Origin: Betaproteobacteria bacterium
GTDB taxonomy: Bacteria; Pseudomonadota; Gammaproteobacteria; Burkholderiales; SG8-39
DNA length: 19,528 bases
Direction: 5' to 3'
Assembly: GCA_019237595.1 (NCBI GenBank)
Contig: JAFAGU010000030.1
Location: forward strand, 1-19,528
Under the pieces are notes generated by a model. That model did not search any database. It worked only from the letters and a program-made list of their open reading frames with translations, and was not told the DNA's origin. The translations under genes were made by a program, and so were the position numbers. Of this stretch, positions 8,901 to 16,286 are shown piece after piece. Positions within the stretch are counted from its first letter, which is position 1, and each line of letters begins with the position of its first letter.

Positions 8901-10607
8901 CGCACGGTGCGCGACGCGCTGCAGACCGACGCCGTCGCCTACATCGAGCGGGGCGCCCAGGAAGGGCAGCTCGTGGTGCGCGCCTTGGCGGGGATGTCCG
9001 GCGAGCTCAGCGTGTCGGGAAGGTTCAACCAGGAGGTGCTCCTCGCCCTCGACCATGGCGAGCTCGCGATCTGCGACCGGGACGACGAGCCGCCCCTGCC
9101 GTTCGACTGGGCCCGCGACCTGCGATGCGCGGCCCTCGTGCCCGTGCATGGCGACCATCGCGTCCAGGGCATGCTTTGCGCGGTTTCCGCGCAATCGGGC
9201 GCCTTCGGCCCGGACGAGTGCAAGTTCCTCGTCACATCCGCGAGCGTCCTCTCGGCGGGCCTGCGCCGCATCTCGAGCGAAGGGCGCCTCGCTTTCCTCG
9301 CTCAGTTCGACGCGCTCACCGCGCTGCCGAACCGGGCGCTCCTCTCGGACCGCTTCGAGCAATTGATCGTGCAGGCGAGGCGCCATGCGACGACGCTCGG
9401 CCTGCTCTTCATCGACCTCGACCACTTCAAGCTCGTGAACGACACGCTCGGCCACGCGGCCGGCGACGAGCTGCTGAAGGAGGCCGCGCGGCGGCTGCAG
9501 GCGGCAGTGCGGCCGGGCGACACGGTGGCGCGCATCAGCGGCGACGAGTTCGCGGTGATTCTCGGCGACCTGGCGCGCCCGGAGGACGCGGCCCTCGTCG
9601 CGCAGAAGATCATCGACCGGCTGGCCGCGCCGATCCACATCCAGGGGCACGAGGCCTTCGTGACCGCGAGCATCGGCATCGCCACCTTCCCGGCCGATGG
9701 CGACGACGCGGAGGAGCTGCTCAGCGCAGCCGATGCGGCCATGTACCGGGCCAAGCAGTCGGGCCGGAGCACCTACCAGTTCTTCACCGCGGAGATCAAC
9801 CAGCGCACGCGCGTGCGGGCGCAGCTGGGCGCGGACCTGCGGCGCGCGCTCGACCGGGACGAATTCCGGCTCTTCTACCAGCCCAAGTTCGATCTGCAGA
9901 GCGGCCGGCCTTGCGCGGCCGAAGCGCTCCTTCGCTGGGAGAGGCCGGAGCATGGCCTCGTGCCGCCGGGAGAGTTCATTCCCGTGCTCGAGGAGACTGG
10001 GCTCATCGTCCCGGTCGGCGAATGGGTCGTACGCCGGGCCTGCGAGGACATCAAGGCCTGGAAGGCCGCCGGCATCCCGCCGCTGCCCGTGGCGCTCAAC
10101 CTCTCGGCGCGCCAGTTCCGCCAGCACGACCTCGATCGGCGCATCCGTTCCATCGTGGCCGCGGCGGGGGTGGATCCCCGCCTCATCGAGCTAGAGATCA
10201 CGGAAAGCCAGCTGATGCACGATCCGGACCACGCGATTCGCATCGTGCGCTCGTTGAGCGAAGCCGGCATGCGCATCGCGATCGACGATTTCGGCACCGG
10301 CTACTCGAGCCTCGCTTACCTCACGCGCTTCGCCGTGTCGGCGCTCAAGATTGACCGCTCGTTCGTCGCCGACGTCCTCACCGACCAGGCCGACGCCGCA
10401 ATCGTTCGCACGATCGTCGACATGGCGCACACGCTGGGCTTCACCGTCGTTGCCGAAGGCGTGGAGAACGAGGGACAGGCGGCGTTCCTGCGCGGCCTCG
10501 GATGCGAGCAGGCGCAGGGCTACCTCTTCGCCCGCCCGATGCCGGAGCGCGACCTTCGCGCGCTGCTCGCGGCCCCGAAGCGCCAGGAGTTTCCGCGCGC
10601 GCATTGA
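5985..10607 (+). CDS. Multi-sensor cyclic-di-GMP protein: REC-PAS3-GAF-PAS2-GAF-GGDEF-EAL
   Basis: 1540 residues, cytoplasmic, no membrane segment seen. A receiver domain spans about 16-135 (acidic D23/D24, phospho-acceptor D69, T96, K118). Three tandem PAS domains of the DWYWEQDE type (about 150-265, 275-393, 405-517) are followed by GAF (525-685), two PAS (696-812, 822-933), GAF (947-1096), GGDEF (1107-1265) and EAL (1282-1530). The cyclase motif reads SGDEF (1185-1189), not GGDEF, with an intact inhibitory-site RPGD at 1176-1179. The EAL domain keeps EALLRW (E1313), DDFGTG (D1434, D1435), K1455 and EGVE (E1491), so phosphodiesterase activity is likely; cyclase activity is uncertain. The ATG at 5985 was chosen because it begins just before the receiver domain and follows GGAGG; upstream in-frame codons add no domain. 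No partner histidine kinase is nearby. It should set c-di-GMP levels in answer to phosphorylation plus ligands or redox state. Confidence 0.93.
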   Translation: MRPALEFTKRRRASVVSVLLLEDDPAFAKLMQARLRRIAWATVTLEKVQTLQAALERLAMAAPDLIITDLAVPDARELETLDSLADRAECPIIVLTGSDEGALREAAIQHGAYDFLSKEDLDDADLERVLRLAAMQARAFRDLRESEERFRRLTQVSADWYWEQDEHFRFKAPRHGDLARNDLARAAHAVGKTRWEAYPRALTPAQWAAHRATLEAHRPFQDLQYERMSVDGRRRWVSVSGEPLFGPDGRFRGYHGAGRDITEQKLAELRLQESEERFRSLVELSSDWYWEQDEQFRFTAFSGPAANENAAGRDAAAYHGKKRWEIGDLEPIGTTWEAHREQLARRERFRDLLFRRRMEDGAVRYMRISGHPVYGPDGVFLGYRGVGRDVTETVTADEALRASEERFRSLTALSSDFFWETDAQHRITDATHGPKHNVGYRAVGLARWEIPYTYPDAKGWEAHRADMDAHRPFADFAFGRTDVDGRERHLVISGEPMFGPDGAFRGYRGIGRDVTETRREQRLLALEHAVSRLLADASEPAFALKEAIRLVCESQGWDGGRYFELDERANQMVFHTAWTKGSGPVSEFISRSSKLTYGPNVGLIGRAWQTGEVQCSVDLANDPRVAQPALAATTGLRGSFAFPVSFERRVFGIFSISSMLPQAPGERFLRTMLVIGNQVGQFLARKRSEAALVQSEARFRQTFELAASGISEVGSQGRFLRANRKVCEILGYSEQELQGLTVKDISHPEDRNVMDASLARLRRGDVTAVRGEKRYVRKDGSVVWVQLTIAAARDADGQWQHDISIYEDITERKATEDALRRFRAALDSSADMVFLVDMKDGRLLDFNGTACTYLGYERAELARLTSRDVLEGVSREDLLGTYARLQERPDRADSGVRTYRRKDGRTFEAEVLRRVIESPDGPILVVNARDLTERNLAEARQALYVRYQEELARFGESALGKREPDDLIEDATRTVRDALQTDAVAYIERGAQEGQLVVRALAGMSGELSVSGRFNQEVLLALDHGELAICDRDDEPPLPFDWARDLRCAALVPVHGDHRVQGMLCAVSAQSGAFGPDECKFLVTSASVLSAGLRRISSEGRLAFLAQFDALTALPNRALLSDRFEQLIVQARRHATTLGLLFIDLDHFKLVNDTLGHAAGDELLKEAARRLQAAVRPGDTVARISGDEFAVILGDLARPEDAALVAQKIIDRLAAPIHIQGHEAFVTASIGIATFPADGDDAEELLSAADAAMYRAKQSGRSTYQFFTAEINQRTRVRAQLGADLRRALDRDEFRLFYQPKFDLQSGRPCAAEALLRWERPEHGLVPPGEFIPVLEETGLIVPVGEWVVRRACEDIKAWKAAGIPPLPVALNLSARQFRQHDLDRRIRSIVAAAGVDPRLIELEITESQLMHDPDHAIRIVRSLSEAGMRIAIDDFGTGYSSLAYLTRFAVSALKIDRSFVADVLTDQADAAIVRTIVDMAHTLGFTVVAEGVENEGQAAFLRGLGCEQAQGYLFARPMPERDLRALLAAPKRQEFPRAH

Positions 10608-10642
10608 CGGTGGCGGCAGGCGGCCCGACAATGCCCCGCCCA
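10604..10642 (+). promoter_or_regulatory. Strong sigma-70-like promoter predicting a leaderless mRNA
   Basis: TTGACG (10604-10609) is followed after exactly 17 bases by GACAAT (10627-10632). The expected start of transcription is 10639-10642, at or just before the ATG at 10642. No Shine-Dalgarno lies before that ATG. The -35 box overlaps the TGA stop of the cyclic-di-GMP gene. The boxes match the consensus at 5 of 6 and 4 of 6 positions. Confidence 0.65.
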
Positions 10643-10980
10643 TGACCGTTTCCTACTTCGTCCGCTACGACATCTCGACGGCGGACGCGAAGAGCTTCCT
10701 CGAGCACTACCGCACCCGGCACGTCCCCATCCTCGCTCGGTGGCCCGGCGCCAAGCGCGTCGTGCTCCATACGCCGGCGGAATGGAACGACCCGTTCGCC
10801 ATCACGCGCGGGAACGCCATGCTGCTCGTGCAGGTCGAGTTCGAAAGCGCCGCGGCGCTGAAGTCGGCGCTTTTTTCGCGCGAGCGCGCCGAGGCGCGGC
10901 TCGATTTCCAGAATTTCCCGGCGTTCAGCGGCACGGTCACCCACCAGGCCATGCTGAGCGAGGAGGCGTGGCACGCATGA
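10642..10980 (+). CDS. EthD-like dimeric alpha-beta barrel protein
   Basis: 112 residues. The N-terminal half, with YFVRYDISTADAKSFLEHYR and then RTRHVPILARWPGAKR, has the beta-alpha pattern and the HVP..ARWPG..R signature of the EthD family. That family is made of small ferredoxin-like barrels named after a protein required for ethyl tert-butyl ether degradation and often found in catabolic clusters. Its biochemical role is usually unknown: candidates are substrate binding, or isomerase/decarboxylase-like chemistry in related folds. It is the first gene of a four-gene operon and its stop overlaps the next start (ATGA). It lacks a ribosome binding site, which fits the predicted leaderless transcript. 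Confidence 0.8.
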   Translation: MTVSYFVRYDISTADAKSFLEHYRTRHVPILARWPGAKRVVLHTPAEWNDPFAITRGNAMLLVQVEFESAAALKSALFSRERAEARLDFQNFPAFSGTVTHQAMLSEEAWHA

Positions 10981-11366
10981 AGCCGAAAGAGCACCTCGAG
11001 TTCGTCCGCGTCGACCTCGCCTCGGGCTGGGAGCGGCCGCCGGGCTATCCGCCCGGCTTCTGGCAGAAGATCCTGGCCTCCGACCTCGACGAGCAGGCGA
11101 AGCGGGGGAGCCGCACGCGGTTGCTGCGCATCGATGCCGGCGCCTTCTCCACGGAGCCGTTCGTGCACGACCATTGGGAGGAGGTGTACCTCGTTCAGGG
11201 CGACCTGGTCGTGGGCAACGACGCCCAGGGTAAGGGCGGGCAGCAAGCGCTCGCGCCGACGTATGCGTGCCGGCCCCCGGGCGTGAAGCACGGGCCCTTC
11301 ACGTCCCGCACCGGCTGCGTCCTGCACGAGATCCACTACTACGAGACGTCGGGTCGCAAGGGCTAG
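10977..11366 (+). CDS. Small cupin-domain protein, putative metal-dependent dioxygenase or isomerase
   Basis: 129 residues, a single cupin domain. Motif 1 is HDHWEEVYLVQGDL (H64, H66, acidic E68/E69, G74). Motif 2 is RPPGVKHGPF (P101, G102, H105). The three histidines and a glutamate are the usual ligands for Fe, Mn or Ni. The start overlaps the EthD stop by four bases. Position between an EthD-like protein and an HpaB-type hydroxylase suggests it acts on an aromatic product, for example ring opening, but single-domain cupins also act as isomerases or sensors. Enzymatic activity is inferred from metal ligands and context only. Confidence 0.82.
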   Translation: MKPKEHLEFVRVDLASGWERPPGYPPGFWQKILASDLDEQAKRGSRTRLLRIDAGAFSTEPFVHDHWEEVYLVQGDLVVGNDAQGKGGQQALAPTYACRPPGVKHGPFTSRTGCVLHEIHYYETSGRKG

Positions 11367-11381
11367 GAACGGCGCCGACAC

Positions 11382-12824
11382 ATGCTGAGGACCGGAGCCG
11401 AGCACCTCGAACGGCTGCGCGACGGCCGCACGGTCTACATCGGCTCGGAAAAGGTGCGCGACGTCACCGAGCACCCGGCCTTCCGCAACGCGGCGCGCTC
11501 CATGGCCCGGCTCTACGACCTCAAGGCGTCGGATCCGGCGCTTTACTTCACGGAACGCGGCGAGCGCTACAGCAACTACTTCCTGCGCGCGAAGTCGCGG
11601 GAGGATCTCGGGCGGCGCAAGGCGGTGCATGAAGCGATCGCCGGCGCGAGCTACGGTCTCCTCGGCCGCTCGCCCGACCACGTGGCGAGCTTCGTCACCG
11701 GCATGGCGATGAACGCGGGCGTATTCGGCCCGTACGAGAGGAACCTTCTCGCGTACTACGAGCACATGCGCCGCGAAGACGTGTACGCGGCCTACGCGGT
11801 CGTGCCGCCGCAGGCGGCACGCAATCCGGAGTTCTACGTGAAGCAGAACCTGCCGATCCCGACGCTGCGCGTCGTCCGGGAAGATGACCGGGGCGTGGTG
11901 ATCACGGGAACGAAGATGCTCGCCACGGGAGCGGTATTCGCCGACGACATCTGGATCGGCAACCTCATTCCCCTCGCGCCGAACCAGCTTCCCGAGTCCA
12001 TCACCTGCGCCGTGCCCGTGAACGCGCCCGGGCTCTCGCTCTGGTCGCGCAAGCCCTTCGAGCGGCACGCGGTGAACGAGTTCGACAACCCGCTCGCCTG
12101 GCGCTTCGACGAGACCGATTCCATGGTGATGTGCGACGAGGTGCACGTGCCATGGGAGCGCGTCTTCGTCCACAACGATGCGCTGCTCGCCCGGGAGGTC
12201 TACATCCGCACGCCGGGGCATTGCTACGGCAACCACCAGTCGAACGTGCGCTTCCACGCCAAGATGCGCCTCATCGTCGGCCTAGCCGCCCGTATCGCCG
12301 AAGCCTCCGGCGTCGCGGACGTGCCGGCGGTGCGCGAGGTGCTCGGCCGGTTCGCCGCGCTCGAGGCGGCGCTGGGCGGGATGATCGCGGGCCAGATCCA
12401 GGACGCGGAAGACTGGCCCGCAGGCTGGAAGACGTTCAACCGGCGCTACATGTATGCGGCGCTCAACTGGTGCACCGAGAGCCACTCGGCCATCATCGAC
12501 GCGCTGCGCGAGCTTTGCGGGGGCGGCATCTTCCAGATGCCCGCGGACATCAGCGTCCTGGAAGACCCGGCGCTGCGCGAGCGCTTCGAGACTTACTGGC
12601 AGACGCCGACGCTGGGCGCGGTGGAGCGGATGAAGCTCTACAAGCTCGCCTGGGACTTGATCGGCTCGGAATTCGCCGGCCGGCACCTGCAGTACGAGAA
12701 GTTCTACGCGGGGGCGTCGTTCATCGTCCGCAACCACAACTATCGCGAGGCGCCCTGGCCGGAATTCCGCAAGGTGGTCGAGGACCTGATGGCGAGCTAT
12801 TCGACCCCGGGGCGAAGCCAATGA
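11382..12824 (+). CDS. 4-hydroxyphenylacetate 3-hydroxylase (HpaB)-family flavin-dependent monooxygenase
   Basis: 480 residues, the typical length of the large, FADH2-using component of two-component phenol hydroxylases. Family segments seen in order: RTGAEHLERLRDGRTVYIGS at the N-terminus, GRSPDH (95-100), NPEFYVKQNL (148-157), ITGTKMLATGA (174-184), ADDIWIGN near 187, DEVHVPWERVF near 252 and a C-terminal EFAGRHLQYEKFYAG. The cysteines that bind Fe-S in the related 4-hydroxybutyryl-CoA dehydratase are not evident, so a monooxygenase is favoured. At positions that I recall as substrate-binding Tyr and His in HpaB, this protein has H100 and Y138, so the substrate is probably not 4-hydroxyphenylacetate. 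No flavin reductase (HpaC-type) is in the window. It lies 15 bases after the cupin gene and overlaps the DUF2848 start by four bases. Confidence 0.9.
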   Translation: MLRTGAEHLERLRDGRTVYIGSEKVRDVTEHPAFRNAARSMARLYDLKASDPALYFTERGERYSNYFLRAKSREDLGRRKAVHEAIAGASYGLLGRSPDHVASFVTGMAMNAGVFGPYERNLLAYYEHMRREDVYAAYAVVPPQAARNPEFYVKQNLPIPTLRVVREDDRGVVITGTKMLATGAVFADDIWIGNLIPLAPNQLPESITCAVPVNAPGLSLWSRKPFERHAVNEFDNPLAWRFDETDSMVMCDEVHVPWERVFVHNDALLAREVYIRTPGHCYGNHQSNVRFHAKMRLIVGLAARIAEASGVADVPAVREVLGRFAALEAALGGMIAGQIQDAEDWPAGWKTFNRRYMYAALNWCTESHSAIIDALRELCGGGIFQMPADISVLEDPALRERFETYWQTPTLGAVERMKLYKLAWDLIGSEFAGRHLQYEKFYAGASFIVRNHNYREAPWPEFRKVVEDLMASYSTPGRSQ

Positions 12825-13444
12825 GCGTTTCTCAGCTCGTGATCGCGGGATGGACCGGCCGGGACGAGGCGGCGCTGCGAAAGCACATCCGCGAGCTCGA
12901 GGAAGTGGGCGTCAAGCCGCCCAGGACGACGCCGATCTTTTACCGCGTGTCGGCGTCGCTGCTGACGCACGACGACGCGATCCAGGTCCTCGGGCCGGAC
13001 ACGAGCGGCGAAGTGGAGTTCGTCCTGCTCGCGCGCGAGGGCGGATTGTTCGTGACGGTCGGCTCCGACCATACCGACCGCGAGGCCGAGACGATCGGCG
13101 TCGCGCTCTCGAAGCAGCTCTGCCCCAAGCCGATCGCGCGCGAGGCGTGGCGCTACGACGAGGTCAAGCCTCATTGGGATCGCCTCGTCCTGCGGTCGTG
13201 GATCGAGGAGGGCGGCAGGCGCGTCCTCTACCAGGAAGGCGAAGTGTCCGCGATGCGCTCGCCGGAGGACCTGATGAGCCGCTACGGCGCCCTGGAGGCG
13301 GGCAGCGCGATGTTCGGAGGGACGTTCGCCGCCAAGGGCGGTATCCGGCCTTCCAGCCGCTTCGAGATGGAGCTCGCCGACCCCGTGCTCGGCCGCTCGC
13401 TGCACCACGCCTACTCGATCGCGGTCCTTCCGGTCGAGGGCTGA
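12821..13444 (+). CDS. DUF2848 family protein, fumarylacetoacetase-like fold suspected
   Basis: 207 residues matching the DUF2848 family, whose function is not established. SGEVEF (62-67, with E63 and E65), then GSDHTDRE (81-88) and a C-terminal MFGGTFAAKGGIRPSSRFEM, resemble in order the metal-binding ExE, the acidic NDxSxRD-like and the GTP-rich blocks of fumarylacetoacetate hydrolase superfamily enzymes. Those cleave, hydrate or isomerise diketo acids from ring cleavage. This alignment is my own and unverified. The ATG overlaps the HpaB stop by four bases. It ends two bases before the convergent DUF4139 gene, and there is no room for a terminator. A role at the end of a ring-degradation route fits its place. 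Confidence 0.8.
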   Translation: MSVSQLVIAGWTGRDEAALRKHIRELEEVGVKPPRTTPIFYRVSASLLTHDDAIQVLGPDTSGEVEFVLLAREGGLFVTVGSDHTDREAETIGVALSKQLCPKPIAREAWRYDEVKPHWDRLVLRSWIEEGGRRVLYQEGEVSAMRSPEDLMSRYGALEAGSAMFGGTFAAKGGIRPSSRFEMELADPVLGRSLHHAYSIAVLPVEG

Positions 13445-13446
13445 AG

Positions 13447-14871
13447 CTAGTAGCGCACGACCACCCGGTAGGAAAGGGTCGCCGTGCCTTCGGCGGGCAC
13501 CGGGATCTTCCACTCTGCGACGTGCGCGCTGTCCTTGCGATGGGGATGCGACTGCTCGAGCATGGCCCAGTCGCCGGGAACGGGCTCGCGCACCGTCACG
13601 GTCACGGGTTCGCTCTTGGCGTTCCTCAGGACGATCTCGTAGGCGCTCTCGGCGGTGTAGTTCCGCCCCGAAGCGTCGCGGCGCTTGAAGTCGGTCTGCC
13701 TGCGCTCGGCCGTCACGTCGAAGGCTTCGCCCAGCTTGAGCCTGACCTTCTCGTTCTTCGGCGTGTGGTCGATCGAATCCTCGCCTACGAACTGCGCGTT
13801 GCCGGCGCTGTCCTTCTTGTAGACGCGCACCACGCCTTTCGGCATCGGCAGCCCGAGATGCGAGGCATCGCGGTTCTCGAACTGCACGAACACGGCGACC
13901 TTGCGCTTCTCCGCAGCGCCCGCCGCCGCGGCGCGGTAGTAGTAGTCCCGCCCCTCCAGGACGAGCTCCTTCATCACCGGCACGCCGGTCGCCGAGAGGA
14001 GCGCTACCTGCTTCGCCTGGTTGTCGGCGATGGTCGTCGGCCGCTCGAGCGTATACAGGTGGTATTCGAAGAGCGCCTCTTCGGCCATGTTCCGCGTCGC
14101 GGCATCGGCCGCCATGCGGGGCGCCATGGCGGCGGCCCGTATCTCCTCGCGCACGCGGTTCACGTCGCCGGCGACGAGCTGGAGCTTCGCGTTCGGATAG
14201 GAGGTGCCGCTGCGGTTCACGAGCGTCACCCAGCCGTTGAGGTCGAGCGCGGTGTCGGCGGCATTGAGCTCCGCCACGTAGTCCGCCTTCCACGACAGCC
14301 CGCCGGAGAGGTACGAGAGCTCGAGTGTCTGCGGCCCGGCGCGCTTGGACGAGAGCTCGCTCACGAGCGTCGGCCGGTCGCGCAAGTTGGGCGGCACGCC
14401 GTCGTAGATGATGCGTCCCGGCACGCCGGTCTCGATGCGGTCGCCCATGCGCAGCACGACGCCGTTCGCGGCCGAGAGCACCGTCGCCGGCTCGATCGTC
14501 TCGGCGCCGGTGGCGGGGTTGACGCGGGCAATGCGCACCGTGCGGCCGACGTACTTCTCCAGGAGCTTCGCGGGCGTGAGGAGGTCGAAGTCGAAGTTCT
14601 GCTCGATGAGCGAGAGCGACCCGGGATTCGAGAGGCTGCGCAGGATCGCGGTCTCGGGCCGCATCTGCCCGCTCACCTCGCGCAGCGCGAGGCGGTTGTC
14701 GCCCGAATCGAGCGCGATCCGGCGTACATCCTTGATGAGGGCCAAATTCTCGTTGTAGATCGTCACGGCGACCGACTGCTGGTCCGCGAGCGTGCTGGTG
14801 CGCTCGGCGACCTGCGCCGAGCAGGGCAGGCTGGCGGCTGCCGCGGCGGCGATCAGGATGGCTCGAATCAT
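13447..14871 (-). CDS. Secreted DUF4139 domain protein
   Basis: 474 residues. Residues 1-20 form a signal peptide (MIRAILIAAAAAASLP then CSAQ), so the protein is exported to the periplasm. SLPC has a proline before the cysteine and is a poor lipobox, so signal peptidase I cleavage is more likely. The C-terminal part, from about GPQTLELSYLSGGLSW (179) to the end, fits DUF4139, a beta-rich domain of unknown function. A short Ala/Met-rich stretch at 246-260 breaks it. The start is fixed by AAGGAGG seven bases upstream, which overlaps the TGA of the ligase gene (14883-14885), giving coupled translation. It is the last gene of the minus-strand operon; any functional link to the oxygenase genes is unknown. 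Confidence 0.88.
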   Translation of the reverse strand: MIRAILIAAAAAASLPCSAQVAERTSTLADQQSVAVTIYNENLALIKDVRRIALDSGDNRLALREVSGQMRPETAILRSLSNPGSLSLIEQNFDFDLLTPAKLLEKYVGRTVRIARVNPATGAETIEPATVLSAANGVVLRMGDRIETGVPGRIIYDGVPPNLRDRPTLVSELSSKRAGPQTLELSYLSGGLSWKADYVAELNAADTALDLNGWVTLVNRSGTSYPNAKLQLVAGDVNRVREEIRAAAMAPRMAADAATRNMAEEALFEYHLYTLERPTTIADNQAKQVALLSATGVPVMKELVLEGRDYYYRAAAAGAAEKRKVAVFVQFENRDASHLGLPMPKGVVRVYKKDSAGNAQFVGEDSIDHTPKNEKVRLKLGEAFDVTAERRQTDFKRRDASGRNYTAESAYEIVLRNAKSEPVTVTVREPVPGDWAMLEQSHPHRKDSAHVAEWKIPVPAEGTATLSYRVVVRY

Positions 14872-14882
14872 CGCTTCCTCCT

Positions 14883-16286
14883 TCAGAACAAGTCGAAGTA
14901 CTCGCGGTGCTCCCAATCGCTCACCTCCAGCTCGAAGCGCGCGATCTCGGCTTCCTTGATGCGGCAGTAGTAGTCGACGAAACCCTCCCCGAGGTTCATT
15001 TTCAGCGTCGTATCCGCCCTCAGGGCCGCGAGCGCCTCGGCGAGGTTGCGCGGCAGCGCCGGAGCCTTCGCCTCGTAGGGTGTGTCCGCGGAGGACGGCA
15101 GCGCCAGCTTTCGGCGCAGGCCGTCCAGCCCCGAGAGGACCTGCGAGGCGAAGTAGAGGTAGGGATTCGCCGCCGGCTCGCCGATCCGGTTCTCGATGCG
15201 CGTGGCGGCATCGCCCGCGCGCCCGACGACGCGGAGCATTGCGCCGCGGTTTTCCTTGCCCCAGACCACCCGGTCGGGCGCGAGGGAGTATGGGCGGTAG
15301 CGCTTGTAGCCGTTGATCGTGGGCGTGGCGAACGCGCAGGCCGCTCTCGCATGCTCGAGCAGCCCGGCCAGCCACTGCTGCCCGACGGGCGACAGGTCTT
15401 CCTTTTCCGAGGTGAATGCATTCCTTCGCGCGGACCGGTCCTGGAGCGACTGGTGCAGGTGCCAGCCGCTCGACATGACGTTCGGCAGCCGCGGGCGGCA
15501 CATGAACGTGGCGTGGTAGCCGTGCCGGCGGGCGATCTGCTTGACCGCGTTGCGAAAGAGGAGCATCGCGTCCGCGGATCCGAGGCCGGGGAGCGCGCTC
15601 AGCGTGAATTCCAGCTGGCTCGGCCCGAACTCGACCTCGAACGAGCGCAGCGGCAGCCCGAGCGCCGCGAGGTCCGCGCGCAGCAGCTCGACGACCGGCT
15701 CCACGGCGTCGTAGCGCTGCTCGGTGAGGTACTGGTACCCGGTCGTCAGGAGCTCGATGTCGCCCGCGGCGGGCGGCGCTTCCACTTCCGGGGCGGCGCC
15801 GGGCTGTCCCGCGTCTTCGGGACGGAGCCGCGGGTTCGTAAGGCGGAAGACGTGGAACTCGACCTCCAGTCCCGCGACGAAGTCGAATCCCTCGCGCGCG
15901 AGCTCGGCGAGGGCGTTCTTCAGGATCAGCCGACTAGAAAACGGTACGGGCCGGCCATCGTGGAAGGCGAGGTCGCACAGCACCCATCCGGTCTTCGGCG
16001 ACCAAGGGAGGACGCGGAAAGTCTCCGCATCCGGAACCATGAGGACGTCGGCCGCGCCCTGGAGCTCCGGCATGCCGACGCCGCCGCCCGGCGTGAACGC
16101 AGGGAAGACGGTGCGATGGGAGGTGTCCTTGAGCAGCAGCGTGCTGGTCACGGGCACGCCGCGCGCAAAGGCGGACTTCGCCTCTGCAGCGGCAAGCGTC
16201 TTGCCGCGGAGGATGCCGTGCTGGTCGGCGAAGGAGAAGCGGACCGACTCGAGGCCGCGGGCCTCGATTTCCCTCAGGATTTCCAT
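14883..16286 (-). CDS. Glutamine synthetase-like gamma-glutamyl ligase (GS type I/III family)
   Basis: 467 residues. The metal and substrate residues of the glutamine synthetase fold are present: GLEVEF (E141, E143), SFEVEF (E217, E219), HLH (276-278), NGYKR (325-329), KENR (344-347), RIENR (363-367) and GEPAANPY. The N-terminal beta-grasp with FADQHGILRGK (19-29) is typical. No adenylylation-site tyrosine loop is evident. Proteins of this branch usually join glutamate to amines (polyamines, ethanolamine, aniline), not ammonia. In aniline degradation such a ligase (AtdA1/TdnQ) makes gamma-glutamylanilide before a Rieske dioxygenase acts. Here the gene overlaps the Rieske alpha-subunit gene by 13 bases, which makes an amine-activating role attractive. 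The amine itself is unknown. Confidence 0.9.
   Translation of the reverse strand: MEILREIEARGLESVRFSFADQHGILRGKTLAAAEAKSAFARGVPVTSTLLLKDTSHRTVFPAFTPGGGVGMPELQGAADVLMVPDAETFRVLPWSPKTGWVLCDLAFHDGRPVPFSSRLILKNALAELAREGFDFVAGLEVEFHVFRLTNPRLRPEDAGQPGAAPEVEAPPAAGDIELLTTGYQYLTEQRYDAVEPVVELLRADLAALGLPLRSFEVEFGPSQLEFTLSALPGLGSADAMLLFRNAVKQIARRHGYHATFMCRPRLPNVMSSGWHLHQSLQDRSARRNAFTSEKEDLSPVGQQWLAGLLEHARAACAFATPTINGYKRYRPYSLAPDRVVWGKENRGAMLRVVGRAGDAATRIENRIGEPAANPYLYFASQVLSGLDGLRRKLALPSSADTPYEAKAPALPRNLAEALAALRADTTLKMNLGEGFVDYYCRIKEAEIARFELEVSDWEHREYFDLF

Noticed and set aside
11382..12824. 4-hydroxybutyryl-CoA dehydratase as an alternative for the HpaB-family protein.
   Set aside because: The cluster-binding cysteines expected near residues 99-103 and 299 are not present; segments match the monooxygenase branch.
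13445..13446. Transcription terminator between the convergent DUF2848 and DUF4139 genes.
   Set aside because: Only two bases separate the stops and no hairpin with a T-run is seen in the adjacent coding ends.
12850..14970. Very long open frames on strands opposite or out of frame to the called genes, for example 12850-14970 (+), 12797-14293 (-), 14907-16469 (+), 589-2100 (+) and 1019-2017 (-).
   Set aside because: They are antiparallel or frame-shifted shadows in GC-rich DNA: their translations are Arg/Ala-rich with no domain motifs, and each overlaps a gene with clear family motifs.
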